Shown here one piece after another: positions 28,153 to 36,526 of a stretch of DNA of 64,000 bases. How positions within the stretch are numbered: position 1 is the first letter of the stretch; each line of letters begins with the position of its first letter. A model generated the notes under the pieces. It did not search any database. It was given only the letters and a program-made list of their open reading frames with translations, and had not been told where the DNA came from. The stretch comes from DASSSY01 sp035708205 (GTDB taxonomy: Bacteria > Bacteroidota > Bacteroidia > Chitinophagales > Chitinophagaceae), in contig DASSSY010000007.1 of assembly GCA_035708205.1 (NCBI GenBank), forward strand, positions 248,001 to 312,000, in the 5' to 3' direction. The translations under genes and the position numbers were made by a program.

Positions 28153-29277
28153 GTGAGCATTAATTTTAAGCATTTTATTACGTCAATTGCCCTTCTGTTA
28201 ACCTCTTTCAGCGTTTTTGCCTTCCAGGCAGACACAGCACAGGCTGTTGCTCCAGCCACGCAAGAGGTCGGTCATCATGAAGGAGAAATGAATATTTCCG
28301 AAGTTATTTTTGGCCACGTGAAAGATGCTTATGAATGGCACGTTTTTTCCTTGGGCGATTTTGAAGCTACCATCCATTTCCCTGTTATATTATACAGTCC
28401 GACAAAAGGCTTAAGTATTTTCTCATCGTCAGAATTCGGCACCCATGAGGCGCCGGACTCTTATGAAGGGTATCGCCTGGAAGGCGGTAATAATATTGTA
28501 GCCGAAGACGGCAGTAAGGTTTACGATTTTTCATTAACAAAGAATGTCGTCGCTATGCTTGCCGCCGTAATCTTAATGCTGATCGTATTCATCCGCGTAT
28601 CCAATAAATACAAGAGAAATGGCTCTGACAAGGCGCCAAGCGGTTTTCAGAATGCAGTTGAAGTTTGCATAGAGTTTATTCAGGACGAAGTAGCGAAACC
28701 TGCCTTAGGGGTCCACTACCGTCGGTTCATGCCTTTATTGTTGACCATATTTTTCTTTATCTGGATTACCAGCATGTTAGGCCTGATCCCCGGAGGAGCC
28801 AACCTGACGGGAAATATTGCGGTTACCTGTTGCCTGGCTGTTATCGCTTTCGCCGTCATGCTATTTTCCAGTAAAAAACATTTCTGGGGACATTTATTTA
28901 ATCCGCCCGGCATGCCATTTTTTGTAAAAGTAATTTTAGTGCCCATTGAATTGATCTCACTGATCATTAAGCCAACGGCACTGATGATCCGTTTGTTTGC
29001 CAACATGCTGGCCGGCCATATCGTTTTGATTTGTTTTGCGCTATTGATCTTCATCTTTGCGGAAATGAATGTGTTTATCGGCAGCGGGTTTTCAGTCATT
29101 TCAGTAGCCTTATCCACCTTTTCAATGCTGATAGAGCTTTTGGTAGCTGCTATTCAGGCCTATATTTTTGCTTTCCTGACCGCAATTTTCGTTGGCCAGA
29201 TGATCGAAGAGCACAGCCATGACAGCGGCGAAAGAGGATACGGCTTTACGGATACGGAAGCAGAGTTAATGTTATAA
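28153..29277 (+). CDS. atpB: ATP synthase F0 subunit a
   Basis: This 374-residue membrane subunit forms the proton half-channels against the c ring. The C-terminal half carries the hallmark MIRLFANMLAGH with the essential arginine, and several membrane helices. The N-terminus has a signal-like segment (about residues 8-24) and a ~100-residue periplasmic region, as in other Bacteroidota a subunits. No ATG lies in a suitable place, so the start is GTG at 28153, just after the promoter. First gene of atpBEFHA. Confidence 0.95.
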   Translation: MSINFKHFITSIALLLTSFSVFAFQADTAQAVAPATQEVGHHEGEMNISEVIFGHVKDAYEWHVFSLGDFEATIHFPVILYSPTKGLSIFSSSEFGTHEAPDSYEGYRLEGGNNIVAEDGSKVYDFSLTKNVVAMLAAVILMLIVFIRVSNKYKRNGSDKAPSGFQNAVEVCIEFIQDEVAKPALGVHYRRFMPLLLTIFFFIWITSMLGLIPGGANLTGNIAVTCCLAVIAFAVMLFSSKKHFWGHLFNPPGMPFFVKVILVPIELISLIIKPTALMIRLFANMLAGHIVLICFALLIFIFAEMNVFIGSGFSVISVALSTFSMLIELLVAAIQAYIFAFLTAIFVGQMIEEHSHDSGERGYGFTDTEAELML

Positions 29278-29332
29278 TTAATCATTGTTTTTTCTATAAA
29301 TTTGTTTTTTCATTTTTAAACCCATATATACA

Positions 29333-29584
29333 ATGTCTTTAATGAACACTGTAATGCTGGATGCCGGATTGGCAAAAGGTTTAGGCGCTGTAGGCGCAGG
29401 TTTGGCTGCTATCGCGGCTGGTGTTGGTATCGGTCAGATTGGTAAAGGTGCTGTGGAAGCAATTGCTCGTCAGCCCGAAGCCTCTGGAGATATCCGTTCT
29501 AACATGATCCTGTCTGCAGCCCTGATCGAAGGGGTTGCTTTCTTAGGGGTAATCGCCGGTATCCTGGCCATCGTACTTTCCTAA
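29333..29584 (+). CDS. atpE: ATP synthase F0 subunit c
   Basis: An 83-residue two-helix proteolipid. The polar loop is ARQPEASGDIR and the ion-carrying glutamate sits in ALIEGVAF in helix 2. Helix 1 is Gly/Ala-rich (GAVGAGLAAIAAGVGIG), packing the c ring. No Na+-type ligand pattern is evident next to the glutamate, so proton coupling is likely. It is followed by a stable hairpin before atpF. Confidence 0.96.
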   Translation: MSLMNTVMLDAGLAKGLGAVGAGLAAIAAGVGIGQIGKGAVEAIARQPEASGDIRSNMILSAALIEGVAFLGVIAGILAIVLS

Positions 29585-29601
29585 AAGGAAAATTACGAAC
29601 A

Positions 29602-29645
29602 GACTGCGCTTGGCGCACAGGGCAATAAGCGCAGTCATTTTAATT
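29602..29645 (+). terminator. Hairpin between atpE and atpF (attenuator-like)
   Basis: GACTGCGCTT (29602-29611) pairs perfectly with AAGCGCAGTC (29627-29636) around a 15-nt loop, followed by ATTTTAATTTTAATT. The form suggests partial termination or an RNA-stabilising end just after atpE, which would favour excess subunit c. Function is inference. Confidence 0.6.
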
Positions 29646-29688
29646 TTAATTCATACACTTATTATACAATAATCTATTACTGACAACT

Positions 29689-30183
29689 ATGGATTTGCTC
29701 ACCCCACATTTCGGCCTGTTTTTCTGGACATTGGTATCTTTTCTTTTGGTGTTGTTTATCCTGGGTAAATTTGCCTGGAAACCCATATTAAATTCATTAA
29801 AAGAAAGAGAAACCAAGATTGCCGACAGCATTGCAACCGCTCAAAAGGTAAAAGCTGAAATGGCACAATTACAGTCTGATAATGAAAAGCTACTAGCCGA
29901 AGCCCGCGAAGAACGCAGCCGTATGCTTAAAGAGGCCAAAGAAGCTAAAGAAAAAATGATTTCGGAAGCTAAAATACAGGCAAAATCAGAAGCCGATAAA
30001 ATGATTTCGGAAGCCCGCATTCAAATCGAAAACGAGAAAAATGCCGCTTTAACCCAAGTTAAAAACGAAATCGGCACTTTGGCTGTAGAAGTGGCTGAAA
30101 AGATTTTACGCCGTCAGCTCTCCGGAGAAGCCGCACAGGATCAATATATCCGTACTCTGGCTGAAGAAATCACTTTAAATTAA
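29689..30183 (+). CDS. atpF: ATP synthase F0 subunit b
   Basis: A 164-residue stator subunit with one N-terminal membrane helix (FGLFFWTLVSFLLVLFILGK) and a long charged coiled coil rich in Lys, Glu and Ala (for example EAKEAKEKMISEAKIQAK). It ends in a helix that contacts the delta subunit. Length is typical. It follows the atpE hairpin by about 50 nt. Confidence 0.95.
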   Translation: MDLLTPHFGLFFWTLVSFLLVLFILGKFAWKPILNSLKERETKIADSIATAQKVKAEMAQLQSDNEKLLAEAREERSRMLKEAKEAKEKMISEAKIQAKSEADKMISEARIQIENEKNAALTQVKNEIGTLAVEVAEKILRRQLSGEAAQDQYIRTLAEEITLN

Positions 30184-30204
30184 TTTCATTATAATCCACA
30201 AATC

Positions 30205-30765
30205 ATGCGCAACACTCGTCTTGCTACCCGATATGCCCGTTCCATCATTACCTTAGCCAAAGAACAAAACGCTTTGGATACGGTATTGGAGGATATGAAA
30301 TATTTGCATGAGCTTTGCCAAAAAAGTCATGATTTCACCTTGATGTTGCGTAGCCCGATTATCAAAAGTGATAAGAAACTTGCAATTGTAAAAGCAATAC
30401 TAAAAGATCAGGTTAATCCGATAACCAAAGGCTTTATCACATTATTGATACAAAAAGGCCGTGAATTCTTTCTGCCTGAAATGACCGAGGCCTATATTGC
30501 ACAATATAAGGCGCTCAAAAACATTCATGATGTCCGTTTGACAACAGCGGTTAAAATCAGCGATGAATTGCATCATATCCTTAAAGGAAAGGTAGCGCAA
30601 TCAATTAATAACGGTTCCGTTGATTTACAATTGCATACCGATGAAAGCCTTATCGGTGGTTTTGTATTAGAAGCCGGGGATAAACTATTTGATGCCAGCA
30701 TCAAAAGGGATTTGAAAGACATAAAAAAACAATTTACCAAAAACCTGTACGTTGCGGAAATTTAA
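30205..30765 (+). CDS. atpH: ATP synthase F1 subunit delta
   Basis: A 186-residue peripheral stalk subunit. The N-terminus reads ATRYARSIITLAKEQNALD, a helical bundle start, and the C-terminal part has the family stretch ESLIGGFVLEAGDKLFDASIKRDL. It lies 21 nt after atpF and 66 nt before atpA. Confidence 0.95.
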   Translation: MRNTRLATRYARSIITLAKEQNALDTVLEDMKYLHELCQKSHDFTLMLRSPIIKSDKKLAIVKAILKDQVNPITKGFITLLIQKGREFFLPEMTEAYIAQYKALKNIHDVRLTTAVKISDELHHILKGKVAQSINNGSVDLQLHTDESLIGGFVLEAGDKLFDASIKRDLKDIKKQFTKNLYVAEI

Positions 30766-30831
30766 TGCGAAGCGTGCGGAAATATATCATTTTAAGTTTA
30801 TAATTGATTCATTTTAAAATTCAGGATAACC

Positions 30832-32409
30832 ATGGTTGAAATCAAACCAGATGAAATTTCGGCAATTTTACGCCAACAATTAAGCAATTTTAATGGCTCT
30901 GCCGATCTTGAAGAAACCGGTACCGTTTTACAGGTGGGTGATGGTATTGCCCGCATTTACGGACTTGGCGGCGTGAAACAAGGTGAACTGGTCGCCTTTG
31001 AAGACGGCACACAAGCCATTGCCCTGAACCTGGAAGAAGATAATGTGGGCGTCGTATTGATGGGGGAAAGCGATGAAATTAAGGAAGGCAGCAAGGTGCG
31101 CCGTACCGGCCGTATTGCCTCCATCAAGGTTGGTGAAGGCCTGATGGGTCGTGTGGTGAACACTTTGGGCGAACCGATTGACGGTAAAGGCCCGATTCAA
31201 GGCGACTTGTATGAGATGCCGATCGAAAGAAAGGCACCGGGTGTAATTTTCCGTGAACCGGTTAAAGAACCGCTTCAAACCGGTATTAAAGCAATTGATG
31301 CGATGATCCCTATCGGCCGGGGCCAACGTGAGCTGGTTATCGGCGACCGCCAAACCGGCAAGACGGCTATCTGTATTGATACGATCATCAATCAAAAAGA
31401 ATTTTTCGATGCCGGTAAACCGGTATATTGTATTTATGTTGCCGTAGGGCAAAAGGCTTCTACTGTTGCCGGTGTGATGAAGACCCTGGAAGAGAACGGC
31501 GCCATGGCTTATACGACCATCGTATGTGCTTCCGCCTCCGATCCGGCGCCATTGCAGTTCTACGCACCATTCGCGGGTGCAGCCATCGGCGAATTTTTCC
31601 GTGATACCGGTCGTCCGGCTTTAGTTGTTTATGATGATTTATCCAAACAGGCCGTAGCTTACCGTGAAGTTTCCCTGCTGCTGCGTCGCCCGCCGGGCCG
31701 TGAGGCTTATCCCGGCGACGTGTTCTACCTGCATAGCCGTTTACTCGAAAGAGCGGCTAAAGTCATCAATAAAGATGATATTGCCAAGAATATGAACGAC
31801 CTGCCGGAATCTATCAAACATCTGGTAAAAGGCGGTGGTTCACTGACAGCGTTACCGATTATCGAAACGCAGGCCGGTGACGTATCCGCCTATATCCCGA
31901 CGAACGTTATTTCTATCACCGACGGCCAGATTTTCTTAGAAGTTAACCTGTTTAACTCAGGGATCCGCCCCGCTATTAATGTGGGTATCTCTGTAAGTCG
32001 TGTGGGTGGCAGCGCCCAAATCAAATCTATGAAGAAGGTATCGGGCACGTTGAAATTAGACCAAGCTCAATATCGCGAGCTGGAAGCTTTCTCTAAATTC
32101 GGTGGCGATTTGGATCCGGCGACGAAACTGGTACTGGATAAAGGCGCCCGCAACGTTCAGATTTTAAAACAGCCTCAATTCAGCCCCTACCCGGTTGAAA
32201 AACAAGTAGCCATTATTTACTTAGGGGTGCATAATCTGATGCGTCATATCCCGGTAAGCCGTATTCAGGAATTTGAAGAAGCTTTCCTGACCGAAATGGA
32301 ACTGAAGCTGCCGGAAGTACTATTGGAATTTAAAAAAGGCGCTTTACCCGAAGAGGGTATTAACAAAATGGTTGCCTTAGTTGAAAAATTAGCACCTCAA
32401 TTCAAATAG
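30832..32409 (+). CDS. atpA: ATP synthase F1 subunit alpha
   Basis: A 525-residue non-catalytic nucleotide-binding subunit. The P-loop is GDRQTGKT, followed by YVAVGQKASTVA, the VVYDDLSKQAVAYREVSLLLRRPPGREAYPGDVFYLHSR region (shown here only in part by position near residues 265-305) and the C-terminal helical domain. Codon use is strongly regular as expected for a highly expressed gene. A terminator follows 36 nt later and atpG is not present. Confidence 0.97.
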   Translation: MVEIKPDEISAILRQQLSNFNGSADLEETGTVLQVGDGIARIYGLGGVKQGELVAFEDGTQAIALNLEEDNVGVVLMGESDEIKEGSKVRRTGRIASIKVGEGLMGRVVNTLGEPIDGKGPIQGDLYEMPIERKAPGVIFREPVKEPLQTGIKAIDAMIPIGRGQRELVIGDRQTGKTAICIDTIINQKEFFDAGKPVYCIYVAVGQKASTVAGVMKTLEENGAMAYTTIVCASASDPAPLQFYAPFAGAAIGEFFRDTGRPALVVYDDLSKQAVAYREVSLLLRRPPGREAYPGDVFYLHSRLLERAAKVINKDDIAKNMNDLPESIKHLVKGGGSLTALPIIETQAGDVSAYIPTNVISITDGQIFLEVNLFNSGIRPAINVGISVSRVGGSAQIKSMKKVSGTLKLDQAQYRELEAFSKFGGDLDPATKLVLDKGARNVQILKQPQFSPYPVEKQVAIIYLGVHNLMRHIPVSRIQEFEEAFLTEMELKLPEVLLEFKKGALPEEGINKMVALVEKLAPQFK

Positions 32410-32444
32410 ACATACCTTCGTAATTCCTTAATTTATAAACAAAA

Positions 32445-32480
32445 AAAGATCCCCATTCATACAAGATGGGGATCTTTATT
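32445..32480 (+). terminator. Terminator after atpA
   Basis: AAAGATCCCCAT (32445-32456) pairs perfectly with ATGGGGATCTTT (32466-32477) around a 9-nt loop, with T-rich sequence after it. It closes the atp operon after atpA. Confidence 0.92.
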
Positions 32481-32526
32481 TATACAATTATGAAAAAAAT
32501 AACAAAAAAAACGGAAACATTCTAGA

Positions 32527-32556
32527 CAAATGACGCTATATTTGTGTCAAATGACG
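32527..32556 (+). promoter_or_regulatory. Promoter and direct-repeat operator of the RES/Xre pair
   Basis: The -7 box TATATTTG (32537-32544) sits between two exact copies of CAAATGACG (32527-32535 and 32548-32556), 21 bp apart, that is two helical turns. The start codon is only 18 nt after the -7 box. Toxin-antitoxin pairs are usually autorepressed, so these repeats are the natural operator candidate. Confidence 0.6.
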
Positions 32557-32561
32557 TGTAA

Positions 32562-33014
32562 ATGAAAAAAGAAGCTAAATACACGATTGAAGAGTCTACC
32601 TTACAGGATATGCTTGTTGAAGAGCCGGCAAACGATTATTTCCTGCAAAGCTTTGATTTTATCAATCTTTCCCGTGAAGGCATCATCAAAAAATTCCTGA
32701 TTGACCTGGCTGATAAACTATCTTTCACAATGCAGGAGCTAGCTAAGGTTTTACATATTTCAGAGAGAACGCTGCAACGTTATCACAATAACGAAAAAAT
32801 GTCTTCGGACACTTCCGAAAGAGCCTTATTATTAGCTCAGCTATATCGCAGAGGTATCAGTGTTCTAGGCTCCGCCAACAATTTCAAAGACTGGCTCAAA
32901 ACACCACTGCCAGCCTTTCAACAACAAACCCCACTTTCATATTTAGACACTGCCTTTGGCTTTTCATTGGTTTCAGACGAGCTTGGCCGTATAGAACACG
33001 GTATCTTTGCTTAA
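32562..33014 (+). CDS. Xre/ParS-type antitoxin
   Basis: A 150-residue protein of the Xre/MbcA/ParS antitoxin family. A helix-turn-helix lies near the middle (FTMQELAKVLHISERTLQRY), followed by a helical stretch and the C-terminal DUF2384-type domain with VLGSANNFKDWLKTPLPAF and PLSYLDTAFGFSLV. Antitoxins of this family bind the RES toxin and repress their own promoter. It lies 9 nt before the toxin gene. Confidence 0.92.
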   Translation: MKKEAKYTIEESTLQDMLVEEPANDYFLQSFDFINLSREGIIKKFLIDLADKLSFTMQELAKVLHISERTLQRYHNNEKMSSDTSERALLLAQLYRRGISVLGSANNFKDWLKTPLPAFQQQTPLSYLDTAFGFSLVSDELGRIEHGIFA

Positions 33015-33023
33015 AATCAAGGT

Positions 33024-33488
33024 ATGCTTATGGAGGTTTTCAGAATTTCAAAATGCGCTTTTAGCCGGGATTTAAGTGGAACGGGCGCCAGAATATATGG
33101 GGGAAGATGGAACAGTAAAGGCTTGCCAGTGCTTTATACAGCCGGTAGCAGGGCTTTAGCTTTGCTGGAAACTTTAGTACATGTTCCACAAAAAAACCTG
33201 CCCAAGGATTTATGCCTTACAGCTATTCAGCTTCCCGGTAGCCTTTCCGTTCACACCATCAGACCAATTGATTTACCAAAAAACTGGCGAACAGTGGCTA
33301 TTCAATCCGCCCTGCAGGAAATAGGGAACAAATGGCTTAAAAACGCCACCTCCGCAATGCTTTGCGTTCCATCCGTCATCCTTCCGGAAGAAAATAATTA
33401 TTTAATCAATCCCCTGCATCCCGAAGCTGAAAAAATCAAAATTACTTCGTCAAATCCATTTATTTTTGACGACCGCCTTCTGCGTTAA
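33024..33488 (+). CDS. RES-domain toxin
   Basis: A 154-residue RES-family toxin. Visible family features are GTGARIYGGRWNSKGLPVLY near residues 20-40 and ALALLETLVH with the conserved glutamate. Members degrade NAD+ or ADP-ribosylate phosphoribosyl pyrophosphate synthetase. The start could be the ATG at 33024 or the ATG two codons later. Both key blocks are intact, so the toxin is probably active and held by the antitoxin just upstream. Confidence 0.92.
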   Translation: MLMEVFRISKCAFSRDLSGTGARIYGGRWNSKGLPVLYTAGSRALALLETLVHVPQKNLPKDLCLTAIQLPGSLSVHTIRPIDLPKNWRTVAIQSALQEIGNKWLKNATSAMLCVPSVILPEENNYLINPLHPEAEKIKITSSNPFIFDDRLLR

Positions 33489-33560
33489 GGAGTAACGGAA
33501 ATCCCTATTTATTTTATCAATTCAAACCATTTATACCTTTAGCGTCAAACATCAACTTAA

Positions 33561-34370
33561 ATGAAAAATTTATTTCCACGACTAGGCTCCACCAGCCGCT
33601 TTTTTTTGCTCGCCGGCCCCTGCGTTGTCGAAAGTGAAGGTCTCTTAATGAATACCGCGGAAGCCATCAAGAAAACATGCGAGCAGCTGGATATCCCTTT
33701 TGCTTTTAAGTCGTCTTACCGAAAGGCCAACCGGACGCGGTTAGACAGTTTTACAGGGATTGGGGATAAGAAAGCCCTGGCGTTATTGGCAAAAGTCAAA
33801 ACGGCTTTCGATATTCCCATCGTTACGGATATTCATCTTCCTGAAGAGGCTGAGATGGCTGCTGAATATGTTGATATTTTACAGATCCCGGCATTTCTTT
33901 GCCGCCAAACGGATATTTTAGTTGCGGCCGCGAAGACCGGTAAATACGTCAATGTCAAAAAAGGACAATTTATTTCTCCAGAAGCCATGAAATTTGCCGT
34001 AGATAAACTTCAGCAAAGCGGCAATTCAAAAATTATGCTTACGGAAAGAGGAACCACCTTTGGCTACCAGGATCTCGTCGTAGACTACAGGAGTATTCCT
34101 ATGATGAAGACATTTGGCGTTCCGATAGTAATGGATTGCACCCATAGCTTACAACAACCTAATCAAAGCAGCGGCGTAACCGGTGGTCACCCCGAATTGA
34201 TAGAAACTATGGCCATGGCAGCTCTGGCTACCGGCGCGGACGGCCTTTTTATTGAAACTCATCCGGAGCCCTCAAAAGCGCTGTCCGACGGGGCTAATAT
34301 GCTTCAACTCGGTTTGCTGCCCCGTTTACTGGCCAAAGCGGCAAGGGTTTACGATGCCATCAAAGGATAA
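33561..34370 (+). CDS. kdsA: KDO-8-phosphate synthase
   Basis: A 269-residue enzyme joining phosphoenolpyruvate and arabinose 5-phosphate to make 3-deoxy-manno-octulosonate 8-phosphate for lipopolysaccharide. Family blocks are LLAGPCVVES, FKSSYRKANRT, the DIHLPEEAE loop, and IMLTERGTTFGYQDLVVDYR. VMDCTHSLQQPN and FIETHPEPSKALSDG follow near the end. The CVVES cysteine hints at a metal-dependent form. Its presence indicates an LPS-bearing outer membrane. Confidence 0.97.
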   Translation: MKNLFPRLGSTSRFFLLAGPCVVESEGLLMNTAEAIKKTCEQLDIPFAFKSSYRKANRTRLDSFTGIGDKKALALLAKVKTAFDIPIVTDIHLPEEAEMAAEYVDILQIPAFLCRQTDILVAAAKTGKYVNVKKGQFISPEAMKFAVDKLQQSGNSKIMLTERGTTFGYQDLVVDYRSIPMMKTFGVPIVMDCTHSLQQPNQSSGVTGGHPELIETMAMAALATGADGLFIETHPEPSKALSDGANMLQLGLLPRLLAKAARVYDAIKG

Positions 34371-34397
34371 CCATAAGCAATTGTGCCAAAGAAAGCT

Positions 34398-34405
34398 TAC
34401 ATTTG
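34398..34405 (+). promoter_or_regulatory. -7 box 8 nt before the 34413 gene
   Basis: TACATTTG matches TAnnTTTG and ends 8 nt before the ATG at 34413. Transcription would begin at or next to the start codon, implying a leaderless or nearly leaderless message. Confidence 0.45.
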
Positions 34406-34412
34406 ACTCCCT

Positions 34413-35108
34413 ATGATTCCATGGCGCCAATCATTATGTTTTATCCTCATTCCTTTATTGTTGGGACAGCCTGCAATGGCACAAACAATGAAAGGCAAGG
34501 TGTATAACCGGGAAACCAATGAGCCTTTAACCGGAGTAAATATTATCAATTTAAACACACAGATGGTATTTCGGACCGATAGTACCGGGTTGTTCTCCAT
34601 AAAGGTAAGAAAAGGGCAGATGATTGAATTTCAAAAGCATAATTTTCAAACCGCACAAGTAGAAATCAACAGTAATACAAGCCTGCCCTATTACAGCATA
34701 GGCTTGCACAAAGGCGCTTACGAACTTCCCGAAGTTACCATTAAAGGGACCAACTTCAAAAGCGATTCCATAGAAAATCAGGAAGTTTATAAGTGGGCGC
34801 TGGATCATTATACCTTGGAAGGCATCGACATTATTCAACATCCATTTGATGCTTTAAGTAAACGAAACCGCCAGATCTGGGCATTTCAGAAACGGTTTCA
34901 CTATTTCGAGCAGCAAAAGTTCATTGATTACGTTTTCAATGAGGAGCTTATAAAAAAAATAACCGGGTTAAGCGGAGACATGCTCAGCACTTACAGACGA
35001 CAATATCGTCCCGAATATGAACAAATACAGGCATGGACAACCTATCAATTTTACGAGTATATCCAACAAACCGGTAAGGCATTCAAGCAACACCATCAAC
35101 TTAACTAA
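34413..35108 (+). CDS. Exported protein with carboxypeptidase-like regulatory domain
   Basis: A 231-residue protein with a signal peptide (MIPWRQSLCFILIPLLLGQPAMAQ). The following ~80 residues form a CarboxypepD-regulatory-like beta sandwich (MKGKVYNRETNEPLTGVNII and VFRTDSTGLFSIKVRKGQ). The remainder is helical and aromatic-rich with no recognised domain. In Bacteroidota this fold is common in surface and TonB-linked proteins. It lies 26 nt before the TlpA-like gene, suggesting co-transcription. Precise role unknown. Confidence 0.85.
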   Translation: MIPWRQSLCFILIPLLLGQPAMAQTMKGKVYNRETNEPLTGVNIINLNTQMVFRTDSTGLFSIKVRKGQMIEFQKHNFQTAQVEINSNTSLPYYSIGLHKGAYELPEVTIKGTNFKSDSIENQEVYKWALDHYTLEGIDIIQHPFDALSKRNRQIWAFQKRFHYFEQQKFIDYVFNEELIKKITGLSGDMLSTYRRQYRPEYEQIQAWTTYQFYEYIQQTGKAFKQHHQLN

Positions 35109-35134
35109 TAAAGTTATTCAAAGTTTATCACCGC

Positions 35135-35749
35135 ATGAAAAAAGATTCCAAAGGCACAAAAATATTTACGCTATCCAATGCCTTTTTGGTCGTTGCCCTT
35201 ATTTTTGTCGCTGCTTTGCTTTTTGTTCCGGAATTTAAAGGCAACGTTATCAGTGGATTAATGAAGATCGGGTTATTTCAGGCCAACATCCAGGAAATAC
35301 ATATAGCCACACCGCTTTCTCAGCAACAACCAGGAGATGGTATTATACTTAGAGATAAAAACGGTCAGCATTTCTCTTTAGATTCATTAAAAGGCCATAT
35401 AGTTTTCATTAATCTCTGGGCTACCTGGTGCCCGCCCTGCAAAGCGGAGCTTCCCTCGATCAATAAATTAAAGAAACATTTTGAAAACAATAAAACAGTA
35501 ATTTTCCTGACGATAGACGCTGATGGCGCCCCACAAAAAGCAGCCGGCTACCTAGCGCAACAAAGCTTCGACCTTCCGGTGTATGCCCTTGAAGGACGAA
35601 TACCGCAAATGCTATCCCCGGATGCCATTCCCTACACAATCGTATTAGATAAAGGAGGCTTTATCGTTTACCGACACAGCGGTGCAGCTGATTACAGCCG
35701 CTCTAAGTTTATTGACTTCATGGAAAGGCTGGCGGACAATAATCATTAA
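35135..35749 (+). CDS. Membrane-anchored TlpA-like thioredoxin
   Basis: A 204-residue protein with one N-terminal membrane helix (about residues 14-32) and a periplasm-facing thioredoxin fold. The active site is WATWCPPC with C99 and C102, preceded by GHIVFINL and followed by an IPYTIVLDKGG strand containing the cis-proline. It probably reduces disulfides in the periplasm, in line with ResA/TlpA family members. It may serve the exported protein encoded just upstream. Confidence 0.93.
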   Translation: MKKDSKGTKIFTLSNAFLVVALIFVAALLFVPEFKGNVISGLMKIGLFQANIQEIHIATPLSQQQPGDGIILRDKNGQHFSLDSLKGHIVFINLWATWCPPCKAELPSINKLKKHFENNKTVIFLTIDADGAPQKAAGYLAQQSFDLPVYALEGRIPQMLSPDAIPYTIVLDKGGFIVYRHSGAADYSRSKFIDFMERLADNNH

Positions 35750-35776
35750 GCAAGAAACAGGCTTGTTTAAGCTGAG

Positions 35777-36409
35777 TTAGCTTCTTCCCCAGGCTTCGGG
35801 ATTTGTACGCCATTGCGCCAAATTTTCCCGGTCAGCTTCTGAAACGATCTTCAAATCCCCCGCAACTTCCATGAGCGCCCGGTAGTTGCTTAATGTGATC
35901 AATGGTACACCGGCTTTTTCAAAAGCGGTTTCAGACTGCGGAAAGCCATAGGTAAACAAAGCGCAAAGCCCGATGACTTCCGCGCCGGCAGCACGCAGCG
36001 CCTCCACCGCCTCTAAGCTGCTCTTGCCGGTGGAAACCAGGTCTTCAATAACTACCACCTTTTCACCGGGATTTAAAACGCCTTCAATCTGATTCCCCAA
36101 TCCATGGCCTTTCGGCTTGCTCCGAACATATAAAAAAGGTAATTTCAACAGATCGGCGGCCAAAGTACCATGGGGAATACCTGCTGTAGCCACACCTGCA
36201 ATGGCTTCCGCATCAGGAAAATTTTCTAAAACCGCATTGGCCAATTCACTCTTTAAATAATCCCGGACATGGGGGAAAGACAAGGCTTTCCGGTTATCAC
36301 AATAAACCGGCGAATGCCATCCGGAAGCCCACACGAATGGCGTTTGTACATTGATCTTCAGGGCTTCAATCTGCAAAAGCTTTTCGGCAAAAATCTTAGC
36401 TGTCGTCAT
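35777..36409 (-). CDS. pyrE: Orotate phosphoribosyltransferase
   Basis: A 210-residue enzyme of pyrimidine synthesis that converts orotate and phosphoribosyl pyrophosphate to orotidine 5'-phosphate. The PRPP-binding motif is VVIEDLVSTGKSSLEA, with earlier WASGWHSPVYCDNRK and AGVATAGIPHG blocks and a Lys-rich loop (YVRSKPKGHG). I start at ATG 36409 (MTTAKIFAEKLLQ); the TTG three codons upstream is less likely. It is divergent from the Nudix gene. Confidence 0.95.
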   Translation of the reverse strand: MTTAKIFAEKLLQIEALKINVQTPFVWASGWHSPVYCDNRKALSFPHVRDYLKSELANAVLENFPDAEAIAGVATAGIPHGTLAADLLKLPFLYVRSKPKGHGLGNQIEGVLNPGEKVVVIEDLVSTGKSSLEAVEALRAAGAEVIGLCALFTYGFPQSETAFEKAGVPLITLSNYRALMEVAGDLKIVSEADRENLAQWRTNPEAWGRS

Positions 36410-36463
36410 GGTTGGCAAACCTATATCAATTCTCCCGAAAAGCGTTATTTTTTGAACATTTTT

Positions 36464-36493
36464 TTTGCCTCTGCCCGTCTTTAGCTAACTTCG
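36464..36493 (+). promoter_or_regulatory. Promoter of the Nudix gene
   Basis: TTTG (36464-36467), 18 nt, then TAACTTCG (36486-36493), one base from the consensus -7 box, 33 nt before the start codon. Confidence 0.65.
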
Positions 36494-36526
36494 CAAAAGG
36501 ATTCAATACGGACGTCATTTCAATAC

